A stretch of DNA of 64,000 bases from JABURQ01 sp029243145. GTDB taxonomy: Bacteria > Planctomycetota > Planctomycetia > Planctomycetales > Planctomycetaceae. This document shows, piece by piece, positions 37,164 through 46,863 of the stretch. The notes under the pieces were generated by a model, which was given only the letters and a program-made list of their open reading frames with translations, was not told the DNA's origin and did not search any database. The first letter of the stretch is position 1; each line of letters starts with the position of its first letter. The stretch spans positions 124,001 to 188,000 of the forward strand of contig CBFHYX010000002.1 in the NCBI GenBank assembly GCA_965660145.1, given 5' to 3'. The position numbers and the translations under genes are program-made.

Positions 37164-38093
37164 ATGAGTGATATTGTGATGTACGTGGTGATCGGGTTTG
37201 TGGGCCTGTTCTCCCTCATCTTTCTTTACTTCTTTGCCAGATACTTCAAGCTGTGGGTGCAGTGTGTTTTCTCAAAGGCAAACATCAATCCATTTCGATT
37301 GATGATGATGTCTTTGAAAGGAATTAACCCTTCGACGATTGTGCAATCCAAAATTATGGCCGTTCAGGCGGGATTGCAATCTTCCACCAATGCTTTGGAA
37401 GCCCATTATCTGGCGGGTGGGAACGTGGATCGAGTTGTTCGCGCTTTAATCGCTTCTCATAGAGCCAGCATCGAACTCGACTGGGATACGGCTTCCGCGA
37501 TTGACTTGGCGGGTCGTAATGTGCTGGAAGCGGTACGGACTAGTGTCGATCCCAAAGTGATTGATTGCCCCGACCCGAATCGTGGAGCCAGTAATCGTCG
37601 TACACTCGATGGAGTCGCCAACGACGGAATTCAATTGAAAGCTCGCGCTCGCGTGACCGTGCGAACCAACTTGCAACAGTTGGTCGGTGGAGCCACGGAA
37701 GATACGATCATTGCCCGCGTGGGTGAAGGGATCGTTTCGGCCATTGGGTCATGTGAAAATCACAAAGAAGTACTCGCAAATCCCATGTTGATCGCCAAAG
37801 CGGTACTCGATAAAGGGCTCGATTCTCAGACGGCTTATGAGATTGTCTCGATTGATATTGCCGACATTGATGTGGGCGATAACGTCGGAGCCCGTCTTCA
37901 GGCTGATCAAGCGGAAGCCGACATGAGAATCGCTCGCGCCCGAGCCGAAGAACGCCGTGCGCGAGCGGTTGCCGAAGAACAGGAGTTCAAAGCTAAGACC
38001 GAAGAAAATCGTGCCAAAGTGATTCTGGCGGAAGCAGAAGTTCCAACGGCCATGGCCGATTCTTACAGAGCTGGTAATTTAAGAGCGAAATAA
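37164..38093 (+). CDS. Second FloA-like flotillin, C-terminally shortened
   Basis: 309 residues, clearly paralogous to the FloA at 35165-36238: FARYFKLWVQCVFSKANINP, IVQSKIMAVQAGL, NALEAHYLAGGNVDRVVRAL, KARARVTVRTNLQQLVGGAT and the coiled coil DVGDNVGARLQADQAEADMR. It lacks the DYYPI insertion after AVQAGL and has a short extra loop (NRGASNRRT). It stops at SYRAGNLRAK, about 35 residues before the usual DYY...QADTDMR ending. No frameshifted continuation is visible after the TAA, so the short end seems real. It is divergent from nfeD-floA with about 250 bases between. Confidence 0.88.
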   Translation: MSDIVMYVVIGFVGLFSLIFLYFFARYFKLWVQCVFSKANINPFRLMMMSLKGINPSTIVQSKIMAVQAGLQSSTNALEAHYLAGGNVDRVVRALIASHRASIELDWDTASAIDLAGRNVLEAVRTSVDPKVIDCPDPNRGASNRRTLDGVANDGIQLKARARVTVRTNLQQLVGGATEDTIIARVGEGIVSAIGSCENHKEVLANPMLIAKAVLDKGLDSQTAYEIVSIDIADIDVGDNVGARLQADQAEADMRIARARAEERRARAVAEEQEFKAKTEENRAKVILAEAEVPTAMADSYRAGNLRAK

Positions 38094-38497
38094 TGGGGGC
38101 TTTGCGGGAGGCGAACGATTAAGGTTGATTTTTCCCAACCACAATGACCACAATGATTTGTAGGAAGTCATCGATTCTAAGGATTGGATAACTTTGTGAT
38201 CGGCACGCCGCATGCATTGTTTTCCAGATCGTTACAAATTCACCGGCGGTCGGTGAAAGAAGACCGGTCATAAGGAGTCTTTGGATCACGTTTCCCTGGA
38301 CAGTTGCAATGGAAGTGCAGCGACCTTCAAGAAACTGAAAGGTGACTGGTTTAACAGCCGATGATACACCCTGAGTACGGATGATTCCGCATCGATGAAG
38401 GTGTGTCGATGGGTTGGAATTGTTCTGATAACCATAATGTCGCGCAGCAGCAGGATGCCACTGTGACGGACGTCATTCTCACCAGGGTGGGAATTGT
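38094..38497. other. Gene-free region between the second flotillin gene and the small-protein gene
   Basis: I see no supported gene, terminator or large repeat in these 400 bases. It presumably holds the promoter of the three-gene set starting at 38498. Confidence 0.4.
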
Positions 38498-38719
38498 ATG
38501 GAGTCTGTTTTAATGAGTAATGCTATTTCAGTGAATCTGGACATCGAGGATCGTGATGTTCTTTTGCGAGGACTGCGACACGTTCGTAGCTCTATCGCAT
38601 TGGCAGTCTGCGACCCCACTCCCGAGAGCGAAGTTCAAAGGGATGAGGATTTGCAGAATGTCGAGAATTTGATCAATCGCTTAAGCGGATCGCAAACTCA
38701 ATCTGTTGCGAAAGTCTGA
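38498..38719 (+). CDS. Small conserved-looking protein of unknown function
   Basis: 73 residues (or 68 from ATG at 38513): hydrophilic, mostly helical in pattern (DIEDRDVLLRGLRHVRSSIA; DEDLQNVENLINRLSG), no membrane segment. No family is recognised. It ends 14 bases inside the TTG-initiated ketoacyl-synthase gene, so the two are probably translated together. That coupling and the good coding pattern are the main support. Confidence 0.55.
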   Translation: MESVLMSNAISVNLDIEDRDVLLRGLRHVRSSIALAVCDPTPESEVQRDEDLQNVENLINRLSGSQTQSVAKV

Positions 38720-39797
38720 TGCTATCTCGCAACCGATTCTAAACTCTGGTTCGCGCTACCAGCATGTTTGTCTGGAAACCGCAGTCTGCACGATCCCTCC
38801 GCATGTACTGACATCGGAGGAGATCGAGTCTCGGCTTGCGCCGGTTTATGATCGACTCGGCCTACCCGCTGGTCGTCTCGAAATGATGACCGGCATCCAA
38901 GAACGACGATTCTTTGATCCCGGCACCAAACCGGGGTCGATTTCTGCCCTGACTGTCCATAAAGCGGTCCAGGACTCTCAGCTCGACCCGGATTTATTTG
39001 GGGCTCTCATCCACGGATCAGTTTGTCGTGACCAGATGGAGCCAGCCACCGCGACGGGAGTCCATGCGGCGAGCGGATTACCGCAATCGGCTCTTGTTTT
39101 CGATGTCAGTAACGCCTGCTTGGGAATTCTCAACGGTGTGCAGATTATTGCTGAGATGATCGAAGCTGGGCGGATCGAGGCGGGTGTGGTTGTCGGTACT
39201 GAAGTTGGACGAAGTCTCGTGGAAGGAACGATTGATTCTCTCCTCCAAGATACGGACGTTGATCGCAAGCGTGTCAAAAGTGATTTTGCCTCTTTGACCA
39301 TCGGTTCGGGTTCCGCAGCCATTGTGTTGTGTCACGAGCGACACTCACAGTTTGGGCATAAATTGCTGGGAGGTTCCTGGTTGGCCGATACCACCAATAA
39401 TCATCTTTGCCAGGGAGGCGATAATTCTGATTGGAGTCGGGATAGCCGACCGCGAATGAATACCGATTCAGAAGGTTTGCTCAACGCCGGCGTTGCTTTG
39501 GCAGAAAAGACCTGGACGATTTTTCGGCGATTGATGGAGTGGACCAACAGCGATATTCAGCGTGTCTTCACTCATCAAGTCGGTAAAGCGCATCGTTCGT
39601 TGTTGATGAAATCACTGGGGTTGGAACCCGACCTCGATTTTCCGACCGTCGAGCGTTTCGGAAACACCGGAGCCGCAGCATTACCGATGGCTCTTGCACT
39701 CGGAATGGAGTCAGGCTTTCTGAACACGGGTGATCGCGCTGCCTTGCTGGGAATTGGGAGCGGTTTGAACTCTTTGATGTATGGGCTCGAATGGTAA
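38706..39797 (+). CDS. 3-oxoacyl-ACP synthase III family protein (FabH/OleA-like)
   Basis: 363 residues with a thiolase fold. The active-site Cys is in VFDVSNACLGILNGV, the His in VFTHQVGKAHRSLL, and the Asn in VERFGNTGAAALPMAL, so the Cys-His-Asn triad is complete. FabH-type enzymes condense an acyl-CoA with malonyl-ACP. Sequence alone does not separate housekeeping FabH from OleA-like or secondary-metabolite enzymes, and no other fatty-acid genes adjoin. The start is TTG at 38706, overlapping the small upstream gene by 14 bases; no in-frame ATG or GTG is near. A zinc-ribbon membrane protein follows after six bases. Confidence 0.8.
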   Translation: MRKSDAISQPILNSGSRYQHVCLETAVCTIPPHVLTSEEIESRLAPVYDRLGLPAGRLEMMTGIQERRFFDPGTKPGSISALTVHKAVQDSQLDPDLFGALIHGSVCRDQMEPATATGVHAASGLPQSALVFDVSNACLGILNGVQIIAEMIEAGRIEAGVVVGTEVGRSLVEGTIDSLLQDTDVDRKRVKSDFASLTIGSGSAAIVLCHERHSQFGHKLLGGSWLADTTNNHLCQGGDNSDWSRDSRPRMNTDSEGLLNAGVALAEKTWTIFRRLMEWTNSDIQRVFTHQVGKAHRSLLMKSLGLEPDLDFPTVERFGNTGAAALPMALALGMESGFLNTGDRAALLGIGSGLNSLMYGLEW

Positions 39798-39803
39798 TTC
39801 ATC

Positions 39804-40070
39804 ATGACAGATGACTGGGATGATGAATACGAGGGTGACGAATTCGAGGATGTGAACTTTGATGACGAGTCTTATGGTTGGTACGAATGCCCGTTGTGTC
39901 ACGCAGAAGTCTACGACGACGCGAATCTTTGTCCCACTTGCGATGAGTACATGACACCCAAACTTGTCACTCGCGCTGAATCGAAGCCGATGTGGTACAT
40001 CTTTTTGGGAATGTCAGGGATTCTTGCAGTGGTCATCGCCCTGAGTGGATTGATTCGCATGCTGGGCTGA
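39804..40070 (+). CDS. Small acidic zinc-ribbon protein with C-terminal membrane anchor
   Basis: 88 residues in three parts: a strongly acidic N terminus (DDWDDEYEGDEFEDVNFDDE), a zinc ribbon with two CxxC pairs (CPLC...CPTC, about residues 32-50), and a single C-terminal helix (MWYIFLGMSGILAVVIALSG). It is six bases after the ketoacyl-synthase gene. The function is unknown; a tail-anchored adaptor is a reasonable picture. Confidence 0.7.
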   Translation: MTDDWDDEYEGDEFEDVNFDDESYGWYECPLCHAEVYDDANLCPTCDEYMTPKLVTRAESKPMWYIFLGMSGILAVVIALSGLIRMLG

Positions 40071-40083
40071 TCATTCGGTGAGA

Positions 40084-40683
40084 TCATTTCTTGCGACTCA
40101 CTTTCGAACTATCAACCGCACGTTTTAATTCATTAAACAAGTTGGTGATGTCGGGCAATTGAAAATGGGCATTCAAGCCGCTCGGGTTGGGTAACACCCA
40201 GACAATCGCATCGCCAATGGTCGGCTCTTGTCGCCCGACTTTTCCTCCCTTGATTCCGAAGGCGGTGCGAAAAGACGTGATCCCGAGAAACGCGACAAAA
40301 CGAGGTCGGTACTTTTTTACCTTACGAGTTAACGTGCGGGCTCCTCGTTCCAGTTCTTCTTTGGAGAGTTCATCGGCTCGCGCCGAAGCACGCGGACAAA
40401 GGTTGGTGATCCCCATCCCGAAGTCGGGGAGACGACAATCATCAAACGCCAGAAACTCCTCTCCCTCGGGGACGAAATCACTCATGTTGAGAGCCGGCCA
40501 GAAGCGGTTTCCCGGTCGGCCAAAATGATGTCGCACGGCTGCCGAGTATAAACCGGGATTGATGCCAACAAACAGGACATCGAGGCCATAGTCGATGACA
40601 TCCGAGACTCGATTCTTCGAGGCCGCGGCGACTTGCTCTTTGGTTGGTTTCCAAATTGGTTCCTGTTTCGTTCGTCTTGGCAT
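40084..40683 (-). CDS. mug: G:T/U mismatch-specific DNA glycosylase (Mug-like)
   Basis: About 199 residues. Mug/TDG enzymes excise uracil or thymine mispaired with guanine. The active-site motif is VLFVGINPGLYSA with the Asn of GINPG, followed by HHFGRPGNRFWPAL. The second motif VLPNPSGLNAHF matches the helix-inserting loop NPSGL. The start is ATG at 40683; the longer frame to 40794 overlaps the divergent cytochrome gene. With mutY this is the second base-excision glycosylase in the window, but they are not linked. Confidence 0.85.
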   Translation of the reverse strand: MPRRTKQEPIWKPTKEQVAAASKNRVSDVIDYGLDVLFVGINPGLYSAAVRHHFGRPGNRFWPALNMSDFVPEGEEFLAFDDCRLPDFGMGITNLCPRASARADELSKEELERGARTLTRKVKKYRPRFVAFLGITSFRTAFGIKGGKVGRQEPTIGDAIVWVLPNPSGLNAHFQLPDITNLFNELKRAVDSSKVSRKK

Positions 40684-40781
40684 GTCTCTAAAATAACAAA
40701 GATATTCGTGTCTTGCATTCACGTTCGTGAGTGAAGATGATGAGATATCAATTTTTACACGAAGCTCACGGATCTCCACAC

Positions 40782-43700
40782 ATGCACCGTCCATTTTTCT
40801 TGCTCGCCTTGCTGATTCTCAGTGCTCCATCACTGTTACACGCCGATGATTTCATTCCTCGGCGACAGGATAAACCTCCCGGCCCGGCACTTTCCCCGAT
40901 GGATGCCATCGCCAAGATGGTCGTGCCGGAAGGGTTCACGGTCGAATTAGTGGCGGCAGAGCCACAGATTTTTAATCCGGTCGGTATGGCCATTGATGAG
41001 AAAGGCCGTTTCTGGGTTACCGAGTCCTTTGAGTATCCTCGAAAAGAGCCCGGCCCGGGTCGAGATCGTATCAAGGTACTTGAAGACACCACGGGAGACG
41101 GACGAGTCGATAAAGTGACCGTTTTCGCTGAGGGACTCAATATTCCGTCAGGAATCGCGGTCGGTTATGGCGGTGTGTGGGTTGCCAACTCTCCCGACAT
41201 CCTGTTCATGCAGGATCTCGATGGTGATTTGAAAGTCGACAAAATTGAAAAGGTCGTGACGGGTTTTGGGCGAACCGATACTCACGAACTGCCCAACTCA
41301 CTCACTTGGGGACCGGATGGTTGGCTTTACGGACTCAATGGTGTCTTTAATTATTGCGACGTCAAATACACACCCGACAATCCAAACTTCGATGAGAAAC
41401 ATTCCGGTTGGAAGTTTACCTGTGCGCTCTTTCGAATCCATCCCCGGACTCGCGAGTTTGAGTTGTTCGCCGAAGGGACCAGCAACCCGTGGGGAGTCGC
41501 GTGGAACAAGGATGGTGAAGCGTTTCTGTCTGCCTGCGTGATCGATCATCTTTGGCATTTGACGCAATCCGGTTATTATCATCGACAAGGTGGGCCGTAT
41601 CCGCCACACACGTGGAAACTGGAATCAATCGTCAAACATCAGCATCAAAAGGCCGCCTATTGCGGCATCCATTACTACGACTCCGATGTCTATCCCGAAG
41701 AGTACCGCGAAAAACTCTACATGGGGAACATTCACGGTAATTGTCTGAATGCTGATGCGCTTGAGCGTGATGGGTCGACTTATTTTGGAACGCCCCGCCC
41801 TGACTTTCTGACGGCCAATGATGTCTGGTTTATGCCGGTGGTCCAGAAAACTGGTCCCGATGGCTGCATCTATGTGTTGGACTGGTACGACCGCTATCAC
41901 TGTTATCAAGATGCCAATCGTGACCCGGAAGGCGTTGACCGTGGGCATGGTCGTCTCTATCGCATCAGATATAAAGAATCGCCCCACACGCCGGCAGATT
42001 TCAATCTGGCGGCTGAATCCGATGATCAACTGATCGAACGACTCTCCCAGCATAACGACTTCATCCGTTGGACGGCTCAGCGTTTGCTGTCAGAACGTAG
42101 TAGCAAAGAGTCACGGCAGAAACTTGAAACCATCGCCACGAATAATTCTGTCGATCAAAAGACTCGCTTGCACGCGTTCTGGTCGGTCATTGGAATTAAA
42201 CCTGATTCTGAGAATCTGATGATTGAAAGTGAGTTCATGGATCGTTTGATGTCTCAGCCTGATCCCACAATTCGCGCCTGGGCCGTGCGTGCAGCGGGTC
42301 AGCAGTTTCTCCGTTCGAAATCCGCAAACGAATTTAATGAATCCGAGGAGCTGCAAATCGCCGGGCTGGTCGATCAAGCGATTCACGATGAGTCCGAAGA
42401 TGTGCGAGTACAGGGAGTGATTCTGGCCGGTGTGCACGCACAAAAAACGAATCCTCATGGTGCCTTTCCTATGTACACAGAGTTTTTTGCGGAAGCTCTG
42501 AAACTTTCCCAGAAAGACAAACTCATCCCCAATATTGTTTGGCGGAATCTTCTTTATTATCTGAACGACTTTCCCGAGCAGGCCGTCGATTTTGCCACCG
42601 TCAATGATATCGCTGCCGGTCCGGGGGGCGAAATCATGATTCCCCGTCTTGTTGCCTGGATGATCGATCATCCGAAGTTCGATGCGGCCAACATTGCGAA
42701 GGTGATCTCTTATCATTCGCATTCCACGGGTGGCAATTCACAAACTGCTGCGGTTTGTCTCTCGATGATTGGTGAACGTGTTCAAAACAGAACACTCGCC
42801 GGAGAGAAACTAAAGCTAACCAAAGAAGCACTCGGGACGGTTGTCTCGAGTATCGCAGCGGGAGACAAAAACGCTGCTCCGTTTTTCTCAGCCGCCATGT
42901 TAGGGGCTAGTTGGGGAGATCCGGTCGCTCTCAAAGAAGCGGAAAATATACTGGCAAATAGCAAATCGCCCGAAGCACAGCGATTACAGGCGTTGAATGC
43001 ACTGGTGGCAGTCGGGGAAGAAATGCATGTCTTGATTGCCATGGATCAAATCCTGGCGGATAAAAAATCCAATCCGGCCCCCTTTCGAGGCAAGATGATT
43101 AGCGCGTTAGGGCGACTCCGCAACGAACATGTCGCATCTTTGTTGGTATTAAACTATTACGAGCTAGAACCTGAACTCAAGCCGCGGGCAATCGATATCC
43201 TGACTCAGAGAAAAGTCTGGAGCATCAGTCTGCTCAAGGCCATTGCCGACGAAGAGATCCCAACGACTGCACTCAATCTGAATCAAGTCAAGAGATTGCT
43301 GGCGACCGGTGACAAAGAACTCACCAAACTTGTCGCACAACATTGGGGGCAAATTCGCGAAGGACGCGACCCCAAACGGGACCAGGTGATTGGAGAAATG
43401 AAACAGTTGATTCGTTCTTCGGAAGGAGACCCCTTCGCGGGAGAGCTTGTCTTCAACAAAGTATGCGGGCAATGTCATAAAATCTACGGCAAAGGGGAAG
43501 AGGTCGGTCCCGAAATTACACTCAATGGGCGCAATTCGTTCGAGCAACTTTTGTCAAACGTGTTTGATCCTTCGCTGGTGATCGGCGCGTCTTATCAGTC
43601 GTACACCGTTGTGACGGACGAAGGCCGTGTGTTGAATGGTTTGCTCGTTGAAGATACGAAGTCCAAAATCACACTGAAAATCCAAGGAGGGAAGCGGGAA

Positions 43701-44324
43701 ACGATTCCTCGCGCAGAGATTGAGATTCTGAAGAAAAGCCCTGTTTCATTGATGCCCGAAAAATTGGAAGAACAAATCAAAGCGCAGGAACTGATTGACT
43801 TGTTCGCATTCATCACTCTCGACAAGCACCCTTCCGACAAATCGGCTCGGCAGTTGCCGGGTGTGAAAGAAGTCGTCCCTCGCATTGCGACCAACCCGCA
43901 GCAGTTTGCGGAAGTGATCGGTGAAGTGGCTCCCGGATTTACGACCCAAAAGTCAGGCATGGGGGATGTCTCCCTACAAACCGCACACATGAATCGCTCA
44001 ACCGTCGTGCGGACTCATCCCGTGAATCAGACCGAACCGTGCGTCTTGTCCGGTTCGTTTGAAGTTCCATCGGGAAAAAAATCGTGGCTGCTTGTTGATG
44101 TGGCCCATCACCCGGAAGGTGACTGGCGGTTGGAAGTGAAAGGGAATGGCAAAAGGCTATTGTCGGAAGATGTCGGTGGGCCAACGTCGCGCGGTTGGCA
44201 ATCGTACCGCATCGACCTGTCGCAGTTTGCCGGTCAATCAGTCAAACTGGAACTCCAAAATCACGCGACCGGTTGGCGAAACGAATTTGGTTACTGGAGC
44301 GGCGCGCGGGTCGTGAGTGAGTAA
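40782..44324 (+). CDS. PVC-type heme protein: dehydrogenase-like propeller, HEAT repeats, CxxCH cytochrome
   Basis: About 1180 residues, exported by a signal peptide (MHRPFFLLALLILSAPSLLHA). The order is: a PQQ-dehydrogenase-like propeller domain of planctomycete type (VPEGFTVELVAAEPQIFNPV; GRFWVTESFEYPRKEPGPGRD), a HEAT-repeat section (about residues 430-860), and a cytochrome c motif CGQCHK near 895 with the Pirellula/Verrucomicrobium-type heme domain. A jelly-roll C terminus follows (SWLLVDVAHHPEGDWRLEV). It probably oxidises a sugar or glycoside outside the cytoplasm and passes electrons to its heme; the substrate is unknown. ATG at 40782 begins the signal peptide, though the frame is open from 40731. 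Confidence 0.88.
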   Translation: MHRPFFLLALLILSAPSLLHADDFIPRRQDKPPGPALSPMDAIAKMVVPEGFTVELVAAEPQIFNPVGMAIDEKGRFWVTESFEYPRKEPGPGRDRIKVLEDTTGDGRVDKVTVFAEGLNIPSGIAVGYGGVWVANSPDILFMQDLDGDLKVDKIEKVVTGFGRTDTHELPNSLTWGPDGWLYGLNGVFNYCDVKYTPDNPNFDEKHSGWKFTCALFRIHPRTREFELFAEGTSNPWGVAWNKDGEAFLSACVIDHLWHLTQSGYYHRQGGPYPPHTWKLESIVKHQHQKAAYCGIHYYDSDVYPEEYREKLYMGNIHGNCLNADALERDGSTYFGTPRPDFLTANDVWFMPVVQKTGPDGCIYVLDWYDRYHCYQDANRDPEGVDRGHGRLYRIRYKESPHTPADFNLAAESDDQLIERLSQHNDFIRWTAQRLLSERSSKESRQKLETIATNNSVDQKTRLHAFWSVIGIKPDSENLMIESEFMDRLMSQPDPTIRAWAVRAAGQQFLRSKSANEFNESEELQIAGLVDQAIHDESEDVRVQGVILAGVHAQKTNPHGAFPMYTEFFAEALKLSQKDKLIPNIVWRNLLYYLNDFPEQAVDFATVNDIAAGPGGEIMIPRLVAWMIDHPKFDAANIAKVISYHSHSTGGNSQTAAVCLSMIGERVQNRTLAGEKLKLTKEALGTVVSSIAAGDKNAAPFFSAAMLGASWGDPVALKEAENILANSKSPEAQRLQALNALVAVGEEMHVLIAMDQILADKKSNPAPFRGKMISALGRLRNEHVASLLVLNYYELEPELKPRAIDILTQRKVWSISLLKAIADEEIPTTALNLNQVKRLLATGDKELTKLVAQHWGQIREGRDPKRDQVIGEMKQLIRSSEGDPFAGELVFNKVCGQCHKIYGKGEEVGPEITLNGRNSFEQLLSNVFDPSLVIGASYQSYTVVTDEGRVLNGLLVEDTKSKITLKIQGGKRETIPRAEIEILKKSPVSLMPEKLEEQIKAQELIDLFAFITLDKHPSDKSARQLPGVKEVVPRIATNPQQFAEVIGEVAPGFTTQKSGMGDVSLQTAHMNRSTVVRTHPVNQTEPCVLSGSFEVPSGKKSWLLVDVAHHPEGDWRLEVKGNGKRLLSEDVGGPTSRGWQSYRIDLSQFAGQSVKLELQNHATGWRNEFGYWSGARVVSE

Positions 44325-44360
44325 ATGTGACCCAAACGTGAGGAACAGCCTGACATGCGG

Positions 44361-45272
44361 TCATTCCTCTTTGTCGATGCTTTTTTGCAATCCTCGGCGA
44401 ATCAGTGCTTTGACTTTCGGACGGGTGGATGCGGAGGCCTTATTCGAAACTGATTTTGGGCTAACTCTCTCAATCGTTTCCAAAATAACTTCGGAGCTTT
44501 CGATGATGGCCAAGCCGAGCCGTTTGCGTGTCATGCCTTCTGAATAGATGTTTTTGAATCGTTCATCAATGAAGTGTTGTCCTTGAACAAGACCGATGAT
44601 TTTGATTTCGTCTCCCAGTTGGTCAGAATAGATCGGGCCACCGCTGTTGCCTTCAAAAATATTGAAATCGACCAAATACTTCGGGTGATCAGCAATTGGC
44701 GTCAGCGGAAAATCCGCCAGACACCCCAAGCGGGTGGTGGCAAATCCTGCCGTGCTAGGCTTGAAGATGGGAGCATGCGGATAGCCAACGCAACGGATGA
44801 GTGAACCCGGCTCGGGAGTATGTGACTTCCAGTCTTCCGCAGTTGCCAGGACGCTAACTGGTAATGAACCGATTGATTTTTCTGAAGGGAAATCTAGAAT
44901 GATCACGGCCACATCTTCCTTCGGGTGTTGCATCCAGAGTGGCTTCTGCCCCTTTCGGATGCGGATTTTCTCTGGTTTTGCAGCCCAGTTTCCCTCCTCA
45001 TTCTGTTCTCGTAACACCAGCGTCGCGTATTCACCTTTCATTCCCTCAAAAACGTGACCAGCAGTCACTAGCAATAACTGCTTCCGTTCCGGTTCAACGG
45101 GATCAGGGCGGTCTAGCACAAATCCGGTTCCCGTGGTGTTGGGATGCTCGACCCGATATGACGCCAAAACAATTTGTGAGGGGGTCACTTCAGCATTCGC
45201 ATGTAGCGGCATTCCCAGTGTCAGGAGACAGAGAACGCAAATAGCGAAAAGAGACAGAAGAGATCGAAACAT
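44361..45272 (-). CDS. Secreted trypsin-like (S1 family) serine protease
   Basis: About 303 residues with a signal peptide (MFRSLLSLFAICVLCLLTLG, cleavage after NA). The catalytic triad is visible: His in TAGHVFEG (about 71), Asp in KEDVAVIIL (about 122), Ser in EGNSGGPIY (about 209). It has no PDZ domain, so it is not a full DegP-type protein. ATG at 45272 begins the signal peptide; the longer frame to 45347 is unlikely. It converges with the cytochrome gene, 36 bases apart. Confidence 0.82.
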   Translation of the reverse strand: MFRSLLSLFAICVLCLLTLGMPLHANAEVTPSQIVLASYRVEHPNTTGTGFVLDRPDPVEPERKQLLLVTAGHVFEGMKGEYATLVLREQNEEGNWAAKPEKIRIRKGQKPLWMQHPKEDVAVIILDFPSEKSIGSLPVSVLATAEDWKSHTPEPGSLIRCVGYPHAPIFKPSTAGFATTRLGCLADFPLTPIADHPKYLVDFNIFEGNSGGPIYSDQLGDEIKIIGLVQGQHFIDERFKNIYSEGMTRKRLGLAIIESSEVILETIERVSPKSVSNKASASTRPKVKALIRRGLQKSIDKEE

Positions 45273-45354
45273 ATTTATGTCCGTGAAAATAAATTTACTA
45301 AGTAATGAGGTCATGCGCTGGATCGTCATAAAAGAACAATAACTCAATCGTTTC

Positions 45355-46833
45355 TCAACTCAATACGCCTTTGACCACCTTGCCGTGCACGTCGGTCAGT
45401 CGATAATCACGACCTTGGAAGCGATATGTCAATCGCTCGTGATTCATTCCCAAGAGGTACATAATCGTGGCGTTCAAATCGTGGACATGCACGCCTCGCG
45501 TATCTCGATCAACGATATTATAGGCGAAGTCATCGGTTTCACCGTAACTGGTTCCTCCCTTGATGCCGCCTCCCGCCATCCAGATGGAAAAACAACGCGG
45601 ATGATGATCCCGACCAAAGTTGTTACCGCTTCCTTGTTTGTAGACGGTCCTGCCAAACTCTCCTCCCCAGATTACTAACGTGTCTTTCAGCAGGCCGCGC
45701 TGTTTGAGATCCTGAATGAGAGCTGACGAGCCTTGATCGACTTCTTTGGCAATTTTCGGATGCCGAGTCGGCAAGCCACCATGGTGATCCCAGCCGCGAT
45801 GATAGACCTGCACGAAACGGACACCGCGTTCGCTCAAGCGTCTTGCCAATAAACAGTTGGCAGCATGCGTGCCGGGGACTTTCGCATCTTCTCCATACAA
45901 GTCGAAGGTGCTTTCCGGTTCGTCGGACGTATCGGTCAGTTCGGGGACCGACATCTGCATCCGGTACGACATCTCGTAGGCCGCGATGCGAGTTTGTATT
46001 TCTGGGTCGCCCACTTCCTGTTGACGAAGTTCGTTCAATTGAGAAAGTGAATCGAGCAATTGTCGTTTGTCGTCGAGTGACGCATTTGTGGGGTCATTAA
46101 GATACAACACCGGATCGCCGACCGAACGAAGTTTGACTCCTTGATGATTGGACGGCAAAAAGCCGCTTCCCCACAATCGCGAATAGAGTGGCTGCGCTTG
46201 AGTATCAGAGTTTTTATCGAGCAGAACGGCATAGGCGGGCAGGTTTTCGCTTTCACTCCCCAATCCGTAACTGACCCACGATCCGAGGCTCGGGCGCCCC
46301 GGCTGTTGATGACCGGTTTGAAAAAAAGTGATGGCCGGGTCGTGGTTGATTGCTTCGGTGTGCATCGATTTGACGATGCAGATATCGTCGGCAATCTTGC
46401 CATGATGGGGCATCATATCGCTAATCCACTGTCCCGATTGTCCATGCTGCTGGAACGGCATAAACGATTTCGCCACCGCGAATGATTTCTGCCCGGCCGT
46501 CATCCCTGTCAGCCGTTGTCCCATGCGAACAGAGGCAGGTAACTCTTGTCCGTCCAGTTTTTCTAACGACGGCTTATAATCGAAGGTGTCAATGTGAGAC
46601 GGCGCCCCCGACTGACACAGATAGATCACCCGTTTTACTTTCGGAGGAAAATGGGTCGGCCCAGTCAAACCGGGATCGTAACCGGGTCCGTTACTGGTCG
46701 CCAACGATTTCTGTTGCCCGCTGGCCTCTTTAGCAAGCAGTGATGCGAGTGCTGCCACGCCAATCCCGGTGGCAGACTTTCCAAAAAAGTAACGACGATT
46801 GATGGCCAGGTCGTGTTCGGTAATGGGTTGCAT
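45355..46833 (-). CDS. DUF1501 domain-containing exported protein
   Basis: 492 residues with a leader (NRRYFFGKSATGIGVAALAS) and the DUF1501 hallmarks: VIYLCQSGAPSHIDTFDYKP, LVIWGGEFGRTVYKQ, GRDHHPRCFSIWMAGGGIKG and LNATIMYLLGMNHERLTYRF. The function is unknown. It lies downstream of the PSD1/DUF1549 cytochrome gene on the same strand, the usual planctomycete pairing, which suggests a shared role in extracellular polymer use or electron transfer. About 130 bases containing a REPIN-like element separate the two. Confidence 0.87.
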   Translation of the reverse strand: MQPITEHDLAINRRYFFGKSATGIGVAALASLLAKEASGQQKSLATSNGPGYDPGLTGPTHFPPKVKRVIYLCQSGAPSHIDTFDYKPSLEKLDGQELPASVRMGQRLTGMTAGQKSFAVAKSFMPFQQHGQSGQWISDMMPHHGKIADDICIVKSMHTEAINHDPAITFFQTGHQQPGRPSLGSWVSYGLGSESENLPAYAVLLDKNSDTQAQPLYSRLWGSGFLPSNHQGVKLRSVGDPVLYLNDPTNASLDDKRQLLDSLSQLNELRQQEVGDPEIQTRIAAYEMSYRMQMSVPELTDTSDEPESTFDLYGEDAKVPGTHAANCLLARRLSERGVRFVQVYHRGWDHHGGLPTRHPKIAKEVDQGSSALIQDLKQRGLLKDTLVIWGGEFGRTVYKQGSGNNFGRDHHPRCFSIWMAGGGIKGGTSYGETDDFAYNIVDRDTRGVHVHDLNATIMYLLGMNHERLTYRFQGRDYRLTDVHGKVVKGVLS

Positions 46834-46863
46834 GGTAAGGTCTCGGAATCTGATTTATAGATT

